The notes below the pieces were generated by a model that had not been told where the DNA came from, did no database searches, and saw only the letters and a list, made by a program, of their open reading frames with translations. Both the position numbers and the translations under genes were made by a program. From Conoideocrella luteorostrata (Eukaryota > Ascomycota > Sordariomycetes > Hypocreales > Clavicipitaceae), in contig JASWJB010000366.1 in NCBI GenBank assembly GCA_032433595.1, positions 1 to 39,125 on the forward strand: a stretch of 39,125 bases of DNA, written 5' to 3'. Within the stretch, counting starts at the first letter, position 1. Every line of letters begins with the position of its first letter. Positions 20,493-29,990 of the stretch are shown here, in pieces.

Positions 20493-21972
20493 ATGCCGAT
20501 TGGGATACAGAGACTAAATGCCAAGAAATCGCAACCCAACCCCAACATCATCTTTATCAAGCCACTCCCCGGACCTAACGAGAAAACTGCACAAACTTTC
20601 CTGGAGAGGATTGCAGCTCAATGTCGTAAGTTCACATTGTACGACTCTACCAACTCAACTCAGGTGCACTCTCTCATTGGACCCAGTCCCCGTCATGCGC
20701 AAGCATCACATATCAGTCATGACTCTCGAGGAATACGAGCCCAACCGTGAATTTGTAGGGCGCAACTTCAACGCGGGCGAGGTTGTTCAGCTTGTCTTGC
20801 GGTCACCTCAAACGGGACGGTGGCTACCGTTTGACTATGTCCAGATGGTCATGATGCATGAACTAGCGCACTGCAAGCAGATGAACCACTCGCGGGCATT
20901 TTGGGCCGTGAGAAACCAGTACGCTTCTCAAATGTATGACATTTGGAAGGAAGGGTACACAGGTGATGGGATATGGGGTCGTGGTGCTAATTTATCTACG
21001 GGGGAATGGGAACGTGATCAGGTCAGTCCAGAGGAAGCTCTTCCCGAGCATTTGTGCGGAGGGACATACCGCTCTCGACGACGAAAGCGTAAGGTGAAGC
21101 CTTCCCTGACGTATCAGGAACGAAAAGAGAGGAGAATCTTGAAGAAGTTTGGCAGGAATGGTGTTGCGCTTGGCGCGGATGAGGAAACAAAGGTTAAGCT
21201 AGAAAAGGGGAAAAAGGTACAAGCGAAGCCCAAAGTGGCGGGGAGTGCACGAGGCCGAGAACTTCGCGCGGCGGCTGCGCTCGCACGGTTTGAGCAGCAG
21301 AAAAATGACAAGACGGAGGTGGTTAAAGAGGAGGACGAAACGGATTCAGGAAGCGAAACTGCAAGTGACTATGAGGATGGGACCACGGGCGTTGGTTCCA
21401 AGGGCGCTGTTGATGTAGATGGCACGCGGTTGGTGGACAGTAAAGGGAGGGATATGGTAAAGGTTTGCGAGGATGAAGACACGAGTGGCCCGGATGCCAG
21501 AAACGAACTCAGCCAGTTGCAGGGCATGCTCAACAGCCAGGTAAAGAGGGGGCCATCCAGTCATCGGATTTCTTCACAGACCACAGTGAGGACCATGGAG
21601 GAGCAAGCAGAGGTAACTCAACCGTCGGCATCCATTTATGTCAAGGAGGAGCCTATTGGCGACACAGGACAACTTGACGAGCTAGCCCCAACTCTTTCGA
21701 ATCACACGCCCATCAAGCGGGAACATACAAGACAGGAAGAGTCATCTCCGCCTCCATCCTTCCAAACAAAGCGCCATGCGAAATCAACATGCTCGATGTG
21801 TTCATTCAACAACAAGCCCTTAGCCGTCACCTGCAGCGTGTGTGCCAACGTCTTGAATCCTTCCAATGCGCCAAATTCCTGGCATTGTACCAGCCCAGAA
21901 TGCATCAGCAGCCAGTACGTCAATTCGGGCGATTGTGGGGTCTGCGGTCTCTGCGGCCAGAGACGAAGTTGA
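20493..21972 (+). CDS. WLM-domain zinc metalloprotease, Wss1/SPRTN-like
   Basis: There are two exons, 20493-20625 and 20687-21972; 1419 coding bases, 472 residues. The donor is GTAAGT and the acceptor CCCAG at 20686 (phase 1). The nearer CTCAG acceptor would break the frame. The WLM domain spans about 1-160: FLERIAAQC|LPVMRKHHISVM, then FVGRNFNAGEVVQLVLR, then HELAHCKQMNH, a zinc site HExxHxxxxxH at residues 102-112 with Glu103 as catalytic base. A basic linker and a long acidic disordered region follow, with YVKEEP, a SUMO-site-like PsiKxE. The C terminus has paired cysteines (CSMCSFNNK...CSVC, then WHCTSPEC and CGVCGLC), like RanBP2-type fingers. Wss1-type proteases cleave DNA-protein crosslinks in the nucleus, often guided by SUMO or ubiquitin. 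Family call is strong; substrate use is inferred. Confidence 0.9.
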
Positions 21973-23683
21973 ATTGTATTTATAAACATTCATTTCTGGA
22001 AGGAAATTATGAGTGACTGAGGAATGGTGTATCTTTGTGGGATAAGATATTACACGACTGAACAGCCCACGATGGCGCGCGTAGCCAAAACCTCCGTGAC
22101 TAGCTGAGCATCCTTTGATTAATGTAGAGCACCGGCCAAATAGAACAACCAAATTAGAGCGCCTATCCAAAGACAGTTCTAATATATTCTTAATATACGA
22201 TATGCTCCTCATCCACCTCCCGCTGCTCCTACACCTCTTTTCTAGCGGCCGCATGCCTAGTTTATTTTAAATATGCATCAGACAACAAAGAGGGGCACCT
22301 GTCCGATTTGATATATCTTGGATGTAGATAATATCTTTTGATGTTTTTTCAGTCATCGGCATTGAGAAGGGAAGTCTGTCGGCATGCGGAAGTTGTTTCA
22401 ACAGGGTTACCTGGGCGAAATCGCTCTTTGGTTCTTTTCTTGAAAGACGATGCAACTAAGTCCTTGTTGGTTCTCAACATTGTGTGAGCACATGCGAGTT
22501 ATAGATGTTGCTGAATGCTATATATATATATCCTTGTTATTCTGCAACGACGCTGTATGCTTACTACACGATATGTACATGTGCCTCATTCATCGCGGTT
22601 CATTACACATTGCATGCGCAGCTATTCTCTGAGCTACTTCAAACTTCCAACTCCAGCGGAAATACCGCATCTGCAATTGCTTATCCGTCATGAAAGCAAT
22701 GCAACTTATATACCTCCTCGGCAGCTGGGTGTCGAAGCTTAAGAACATGGAGGTTCCCGAAGCCCGCTTTACAATGGTCAGCCTGGATACCGAAGTTCAA
22801 ACCACCGGGTCAAGCAAGGGCTAGCGGCACGCCTTTGCGCAACTTACTGGGGCTACGGTGTACCCACGCGGCTGGATCTCTGTTCTCAGCAAAGGAATCA
22901 ATCCTACCAGTTGTCTGTGCTAGAGGAGCCTCTTATGGTTGCAACGCGGAGACTATGTCCAAATCTTGAGAGGAATGGTATGGTCACAGCATTATGCAAC
23001 CAGAAACATGACCTATCAAACATGCACGCATATTTCAAGCCCCTTGAAGTATCCTAAAAGTAAATATCTTGCCAGTAATTTCGGTCGTGGTAGTCTGAGA
23101 TACGCATCATATGGCATGTAAGGTGACTTGGGAATGGAAAGGTCGAGACCGAACGCCAGAGCTTTGGCATGCAGGCGCCATGCTCGCTGATATGGGGGTT
23201 GCATGATCTGTCCCCGTTGCCGCGTTAAAGAAAGCTGGAAGAATGGTGGCGGATGAGGCAGGCTGTTTGGTCGAAGCAGCGATTGGTTCTGACGATGGCG
23301 CCGCAATGACATCGCCCGATGTTAAACGTTTGTTGCCTTATCCCTGAACAGACACGTCCTGCTCCTTTTTCCACCCATACACCTCTCTTTACATCCGTAT
23401 GGCCAGTTCGAGTTCGCTCAAGGTGCTATTCTGGTAAAGAGTTCTATCCAGTCACAGCTCGCTCTCTGGGCAGAGGCTCATTCGCACTACCGTCCACCAG
23501 CCCTCACTGGAGGGGTGTGGTGGACGGAGGCGTACTTTCAACGAACTCTATAATCTGGCCTGTCTGACCAAGAAGGTCCAGTTGTTAGCGCAAGCCGCCT
23601 GGATGACTGGCAATCTTCATACCCATATTGCAAACCTAAAGTTTGGAGCGGGGTAATTTAACTTACCCACTGAACAACTTGAC

Positions 23684-23715
23684 AGCCTGACTCGAGGCTC
23701 GAGTCCACACAGGCT
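23684..23715. repeat. Nested inverted repeat (hairpin-forming)
   Basis: Outer arms AGCCTG (23684-23689) and CAGGCT (23710-23715) enclose inner arms ACTCG (23690-23694) and CGAGT (23700-23704), with loop AGGCT. No neighbouring gene end explains it as a terminator. Confidence 0.6.
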
Positions 23716-24828
23716 TGATATTAATTAATCACGTCGCAGTGGTAGTGGGGAAGGGATGACACTTTTGCGCGGGGAACGCACGACAGCCCAAGGTTGCCAG
23801 AATATATTTTACAACAAACTAAGCTTGAGCCCGGAGCTGCCCACCAACGGCAGTCGGAATGCAAGTGGATGTGATTCGGGGTGGGTATTACCAGCTAGAT
23901 CGAGGAGGAAATCTGTATTGTGTACAGAGTGGCTGCGTGGAGTACTTGGAGTAGTTAGCACACGACCAGTAATTCGTACAGAGGAGTATGCGTATGGGTT
24001 CCACGTTCGGTTGTAAGTACAATGGTTGCTGCACACGCACGACGCTCTTATCTGCAGTGGTCACGCAGAGCGGGAAGTACAAGCCGGTCGGACTTGTCAA
24101 ACGCCTGGTTGAGAAGGCAGATTAGTTGGAAGCGAGAACATTAATGGTGACGACAGAGGAACTGGATGCCAGTTAACCAGTCACGTCTCTCGTGAAAGGC
24201 TTGTATCATTGACAGGCCGCACGCGGAGTACGAAGTTCAGTACCGTGGTCATCGCTCTCTATTAGTTCAGTGCAGGGCAATTTAAGATGAGCAATGATGT
24301 CTTGTCCATCCACAGACAATGAACCGTGGCCGATATCGAGAACTTAATAACTACCCCGAGTACAAGGCGAAGGCGAGCAAAAGGGCGAAGGGCGGATGAA
24401 AATTGACTGCAAGGAAGACTGGTATCGAATTGGGGCATTGCTCTACGGAGCACTCCGTCGTTGAAAAGCATTTGCCAAATGCTAGTTGCACTGACAGACC
24501 GCATCCTCCAAACTTTTGACGCAAGCGAAACTTCAATCTCTGCTAGTACGAAGAACCGAGTAAAGCCTCACGTTTCGACGAGGACCCACGGACAACCGTG
24601 TTAACACAGCTGACCTAGAGTGACCTTTATCAGTGCTCAAAAGTGCTGGGAGTATCAGACGTTCAATGTAGCTCTTTGTATATCTGCTAATTGCTGGTAC
24701 TTCTATTACATTGTGAATTAGCACGCAGAGGCAGTACCCTTCGATGCGATGCTTCTAATTGGCTACGGACCCCCGTCACCACAAAAAGTGAGGCCTTACG
24801 GTCACTAAGGAGATAGTTACTTCCTCCG

Positions 24829-26530
24829 TACTCCGTATTCCGCAGATCTGCTTCCATTGAAAGAAGGCGAGACCTGGACCTCAATAACCGTTCCTGTCCT
24901 CTGTTGCGGGGCAGGTTCAGGACCCCCTAGTCGTGCTCCATGTGCTCTTATTGTGCTCCGTACTCCGTACCTGTGGCAGGGAAGGGCAGATAGCCAAAGT
25001 CCAATGGACAGGGTTCCAGCAATCTCCGGAGCAGTTGTGATGCAGTGCGTATGTAGCTCTAGACATTGGATCACGCCGAGTAGTGGCAAATCACTTGTCG
25101 AGCAAGGATGTTACCCCGCAGAGTGGTGTCATTGGTCATTGGGTGACGTTGGGGTGGTTCCAAGCAGTGTTCGAGTTCATTGCCAGTAAACTACTCCGTA
25201 CGGAGTACTAGCCTGTCGTTTTGTTTCTTAATACTGACAGTAGTTACTCCGTTCACCATCTGCTGCTTGAGTCAAGAGCAATATTTCTTATCAGCAAGCG
25301 CGTGTGCTCGCTCGATGTTGGATGTTGGATGTCGTACCTCTCACTCACCCCTGTGTATGGCTCACCTAACCAGTCACGGTGAAGGCTACGAGGCCAAAGT
25401 AGGCCGCGCGCAGCATATCGCGCTATACAATCAATCTACGCTGGCTGCACTTTGTAGCCCCAATCGCAGTGGTTAACCGGCTTGCCAGGCGACCTCAATT
25501 ATACTGAACAGAAGTTACGGGATAACTAACCAGAAGTTACAAGAAAGAGAGAAACGCCACTGAGTGGCAAACAAATAGGATCGCTGTCATGATAAGCGCA
25601 GCTTCCCAAATAATTCGTACAAACATGTTGTAACTATGCAATGTTTCCCCACTGGGACGCATGCACGCATGCACCTGCATCTGCTCCTGCACACAGGCTG
25701 GTTGGGGTGTGCACCAAGCCAGGACACACACAAGAGCTATGCTGATACCATTCGTTAGATCCAGCCACTCCTTCATCTCTGTCTGGCCAGAATCATCTAA
25801 GTGCTCGCCAGTCAGTCAGTTGGTCTTACGAGCACACCAAATCTGGCCAATTCATCCAACGACGCCTTGGCTATGCCCCTGCTTCCTCATCCAAGCAAAC
25901 ATACCCCAAGAGCGCGTGCCACGCAGCGCTTGGAGCGAATTTAGTTCCGGCTGATGGAGCGGAACTCCACGCGCCAGCCGAATGCCTTTACGCAGGTTTA
26001 GATCTCCCCACGCTCTTCCATTGGTACGACCAATCTTGTCTCCGTAATAACTAGAGTCTGTGCTGATTATCCGCTGTCCGCTGTCCTCTACTCACGAGGG
26101 TAGCCAACCCAACGAGCCACCATGCAAACCGGCAAGGCGGCAAGAAGTTGGCGCTCCTCTCTCGTGCCAGGCAACGAATTCTCTTGTTTATATTGACTGT
26201 GCATTAGTACTCCGTAGACTAGAAACCAATCGGCTGTTGTGGGCTGTCGCTAGGTTAAACAAGCGACTGTACGGAGTACTCCGTAGTCATTCTCCTGGTC
26301 TGACGTGCTATGGAGGAAAACACGCAGAAGGATGGATACATTGCAGACTGCGGGCTGCCCATCTGCACGTATACCAATTGACCACCACCGCTCTTTCTCT
26401 CTCTAGCCCCATTTACCCCCCCGGCAGATCTCAAAGGCTCCGCCGAACCCCACCGATCGCGGCCAACGGACTCGACGTCACTGTTTCGCGGTTTCGTGGC
26501 ACACAAAAGGTACAGTTACAGTACGGAGTA
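24829..26530. repeat. Cluster of TACTCCGTA / TACGGAGTA motifs
   Basis: Exact 9-mers start at 24829, 24961, 25192, 25199, 26208, 26270, 26277 and 26522. Pairs overlap into palindromes: TACTCCGTACGGAGTA at 25192-25207 and TACGGAGTACTCCGTA at 26270-26285. The copies at 24829 and 24961 are each preceded by a further CTCCGTA, making short direct repeats. Near copies occur at 24444 and 26040. See the findings for the window-wide count. Confidence 0.85.
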
Positions 26531-26853
26531 GCTTAGGATTTGCATACCGCGCAGTGCCAGACCTCTCTTGCTCTCCAGCGTCCAATCCCGTCTTTTGGTT
26601 GAAACAAGGTCCTTCGCGCACCAGGCGGATCCGTTCATCACAGCTCCCCTCCTAGCGTCGTAGCGTCGTAGTGTCAGTCACAGAAACACAGCATTTCGTC
26701 TGTCAAGTGTGGTGCCATGCACGTCTCACCGTGGTTCGTTTTCCTTGCTCGGCGTGCGAAGTATCACGCCGATGATCCCCCTATTGCCGGACATGTCGTC
26801 GTCGCATGTGTGCGGTGAATGGTGACAAGGTCGTCGTTACACAGAACCAGAAG

Positions 26854-26897
26854 AGAATCAGGACAGAATCAGGACAGAATCAGGACAGAATCAGGAC
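26854..26897. repeat. 11-bp tandem repeat (AGAATCAGGAC), four perfect copies
   Basis: Units lie at 26854-26864, 26865-26875, 26876-26886 and 26887-26897 with no mismatch. They sit about 1 kb upstream of the RRxS protein gene, in its presumed promoter or leader. Confidence 0.9.
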
Positions 26898-27304
26898 AGG
26901 TCTTTCAATTGAAATTTGAATGGTCACCCAGTCAGGCAAGCCCCAATCAACTCCCCTCAGTGCATCGAAGGCATCTCCCCGTCTCGTCCGTCGCCGTCTA
27001 GTTCATTACTTCTCCGCTCTCGGTGCCCACGGGAGCGTGCGTCGTGGTCGCTCTCCCCCCTCCCTCAATCAAATCAGCCCACCCATTAAGCCATACTATG
27101 CTCATCGCCTATCACTCGACATCACTCGACATCACTGTGCTGGTAGTTAAGATCAACCGCGGCTCATCTGCTGCCATACCCTTCAACATTTGCTTCACGG
27201 TTCGCAGCTGCGTCATGTTGTTTCGCCTGAACCTGTGTTATACTCTGTACCAATAGTAACACTATCAAAACTGCTAGACGTACTCCCTACACCTACAATC
27301 AACA

Positions 27305-27508
27305 ATGTCAGAAGCAAAAGGCAAAAAGCCCGAAAGGTTGGATGGGAGTGAGACCACCATCGTGCAGCACGCTCCACACCCCGCACAGCTGGCAGCCTGC
27401 GCATGCACGCCACTCACTTCACCTTTCGCACCTCCTGTTACTTTCCCACCATACCATACCCGCATACCTCTTGCCTTCCTCCTGCGTCTGGCTCTTTCCC
27501 CTTATTAG
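27305..27508 (+). CDS. Possible upstream ORF in the leader of the RRxS protein gene
   Basis: A 67-codon frame starts with ATG in good fungal context (CAACAATGTC) and begins MSEAKGKKPERLDGSE. It ends 366 bases before the main start at 27875. No family resemblance is visible and the later part is Pro/Leu/Ala-rich as expected from a C- and T-rich leader. It is either a regulatory uORF, or its first codons belong to a spliced isoform, or it is not translated. Confidence 0.25.
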   Translation: MSEAKGKKPERLDGSETTIVQHAPHPAQLAACACTPLTSPFAPPVTFPPYHTRIPLAFLLRLALSPY

Positions 27509-27874
27509 TGCTTCTCAATCTTGCCCAATTTCAAACCCAAAGTGGTGCACACCTCGACCTTCGGCCATCTACCGCTAATCCCGTTATTCGTTCCAAACTT
27601 ATATACTCCACGGGTCGCCGCTTGGTGCACCTGCCCGACTCTTCGACTCTCCGTAAACTCCACACTCGCCATCTTCCTTCGCGACCTCATCTTTTGTTGC
27701 CGACTAGCCCACACCAGTCCCACTGTCGCCAATAGTCCCGTTTGTCACGAAAAGCAAGACTGTCACAGAACGCTTTTTCGCCGTATCTCTCAGTGCCGTT
27801 CGGCCGAACGGCAGTTGAATATCGCAGAAAATCAGATAGCCACACCCCAAGCAACTCGTCGTCATTCGCCCAAA

Positions 27875-28708
27875 ATGTCTTCGGACGGTCCTCCCAACGA
27901 CATGAGCCGCCGGCGTAGCTCCATCACTCAAGCTGCCCTCTCGAACCTTTTCCAACGTGGCTCCAGCACCACTTCGAACGGCGGTAGCGGTAATGGTCAG
28001 ATGAATGGCAGCTTCGACCCTCAGAGGAGGCGACTGTCAGTCACCACGATCGGTCTGTCAGGCACCTCACCGACTAATCCTCCCTCCTTCAACGTGCGCC
28101 GTGGCAGCATGTCTACGAACTCCGATTCCATTGATGAAAGTGCAATTGAAGATGAGGACACACCGGGCATGTCCAGAACCGCTCCCAACACCCCATTTGT
28201 TCGTCGCATGAGCTTCGGCGGCTCTACTATGAGGACCTACCGCCCTGGTGGCAACAGCCCTGGCAATGGTAATAACCCTGCTTCCCCCCCATCGTCCCTC
28301 GGACGCAAAAACTCGCAGAGCCAAGGCTCTGCTATTAGTGCTGCCCTTTCGGCAGCCGGCCGTCGAGCCAGCGCTGCGATGGCTTCATCCGCAGGTCCCC
28401 AGGCAAGCAACACTATGCCTTCAAGAGCCCCTTCTGACAGTGCCAATTCTCGTGCAGACCAGCAGGGCTTCAACTGGTCCGAGCAACTTAGGTCTCGGGC
28501 TGAGAGCTCCGTCTCCGGCGCTCGCCCTTCATTCTCGCAAGCCTCCTCGCCGCCAAGAGCTGCGGCCCACCACGATCGGGCCAGATCCGTCTCCGATATG
28601 ATGCAGCCGCCTGTTCAGGCACCACCAACTCAACAACCCAAACAACAGCCTCGCAAGCCAGATGCCTTTCAAGAGAGAATTCTCAAAGGGGATTTTTACA
28701 TGGACTGA
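27875..28708 (+). CDS. Serine-rich, probably disordered protein with repeated RRxS phosphosites; unknown function
   Basis: An intronless frame of 277 residues from the ATG at 27875 (MSSDGPPNDMSRRRSS) to TGA at 28706. The frame extends upstream without an ATG. The protein has low complexity, rich in Ser, Asn, Gly, Pro and Ala, with no membrane segment or folded domain that I recognise. It carries five RRxS motifs (RRRSS 12-16, RRLS 52-55, RRGS 75-78, RRMS 110-113, RRAS 163-166) and RKNS 144-147, the consensus of PKA and related basophilic kinases. The C terminus, DAFQERILKGDFYMD, looks like a conserved short motif, and I judge this to be a real gene for that reason. An adaptor or regulated signalling protein is a guess. 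Cytosolic location is inferred only from lack of targeting features. Confidence 0.8.
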   Translation: MSSDGPPNDMSRRRSSITQAALSNLFQRGSSTTSNGGSGNGQMNGSFDPQRRRLSVTTIGLSGTSPTNPPSFNVRRGSMSTNSDSIDESAIEDEDTPGMSRTAPNTPFVRRMSFGGSTMRTYRPGGNSPGNGNNPASPPSSLGRKNSQSQGSAISAALSAAGRRASAAMASSAGPQASNTMPSRAPSDSANSRADQQGFNWSEQLRSRAESSVSGARPSFSQASSPPRAAAHHDRARSVSDMMQPPVQAPPTQQPKQQPRKPDAFQERILKGDFYMD

Positions 28709-29990
28709 GTGGCACTTTTTCATCGTCTTCTATTGCTCTCATCATATTTCGACGTTCTGCCCTCATGAAGAGAGCAATGCGGTGCGGCAATGCTCCAATA
28801 ATCATGTATGGAACTGAGCCTTGGTCATGACGTCTTATTGACAGCGTGGAAAGGTGGTCGAATATCATTGACATGAAATATGTATGACGCAAATAACTGC
28901 CACTTGTCTATTATCTTACTTGCTTTGGCTTTTATGTCCTTTTTTTTTTCATCTCTTTTAAGCAACGCATACACTGGGAAAGCATAGTGACAAAAATTGT
29001 CATCTGAACGAGCGTCACGGACAACATGGGATTTTAAACACTATCTGTTGAGATTTTTTACATTTACCAATTTCGAGCGCTGCTATTAAATATAGCTGTT
29101 GAATCGGATATGGATGGATTGATGGATGACGGCGACGACCGTCTGTCGAAACATCTGGGGCATGCATCACAGCGTTTTCCTGTTTTGTTTTCGGCCGCGA
29201 AAAACCAAAAACCGGCAAATATTAGCTTTTTGTTACTTGAGAACAAGTACAACGACAAAGTGGAGAAGGTTTTTCAGTCCCGTAATAGGGTGAAAACGGC
29301 GCACGTGTATTATTTAGTGCTGGAAATGTAGGACTACACTGAGCCGCGATTGAGTTAGCAACTCAATAGCATGGAGAGAAAGGATCATCTTCTAGGAGAA
29401 ATGCCAAATCACTCTTTTCTTTTGTGCCGGGGAACATAGGATGCAAGGCAAACTACGTTAACGAGTGTCTGGAGGGCACGGGTAAACTGGCTGAATTGAA
29501 GAATGGCGGCACGCTTTGGCATGACTGCATCACTTTCGTTTCTTCCTGCTGTATTCGCTACTCTTTTGAGGATAACTATTCTTAGTTTTCCGTAGTCGTG
29601 AGCTTTATTTACTTCTACGTATGTAGTCAGATTGAACAAATTATTGTCATGCTTTGCAATCTTGGCAGCGCGTGTTTAATGGTGTTCATGAAGCGGGAGG
29701 CCATATATGCCATCATGGTACTATTTGACCCTTAACAGAAAAGTATATACGTATGTATATGCATGTGTATGTACAAGAGTATACTGCTGTCCGTATTTAC
29801 ACATAACTCTCCGGCACATTCATTATATATCAGAGACAAACTCGCTATAGGCTCCACCACAATATATACATATATAAATATAAATATATATACTTATACA
29901 TATGTACGCACTTGACAGAACCACCAAACACTGCCCAGCACCGCACCTTTTCATCATGTATATAATTACCACAACACAAAGGAAACATGC
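28709..29990. other. Convergent intergenic region with AT-rich microsatellite-like block
   Basis: This is the 3' side of both neighbouring genes. The stretch 29735-29910 is dominated by TATA/TATG/TACA alternations. A 76-codon frame at 29409-29639 lacks an ATG start and is not called. Poly-T runs near 28940 may belong to the upstream gene's 3' end. No gene recognised. Confidence 0.55.

Larger units (their letters stand above)
21973..27874. other. 5.9-kb gene desert
   Basis: I find no frame here with family resemblance or credible exon structure on either strand, although many short frames exist. The region contains a TA dinucleotide run near 22520-22531, a nested palindrome at 23684-23715, eight TACTCCGTA copies between 24829 and 26530, an 11-bp tandem repeat at 26854, an 8-bp TAGCGTCG pair near 26653, and a pyrimidine-rich 5' leader zone from about 27000 to 27874 belonging to the downstream gene. 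It could be decayed repeats, a long regulatory region or a non-coding transcript; sequence alone does not decide. Confidence 0.5.

Noticed and set aside
20626..20664. Short 39-base intron in the WLM gene ending at CTCAG
   Set aside because: It is shorter than usual and would leave the WLM domain out of frame; the CCCAG acceptor at 20686 restores the frame and the conserved LPVMRK segment.
24857..25189. 110-codon open frame in the gene desert
   Set aside because: The translation crosses motif repeats and shows no domain; an overlapping frame on the other strand is equally open.
26060..26536. 158-codon open frame in the gene desert
   Set aside because: It runs through several TACTCCGTA copies and has a mixed, unpatterned composition with no motif; likely a chance frame.
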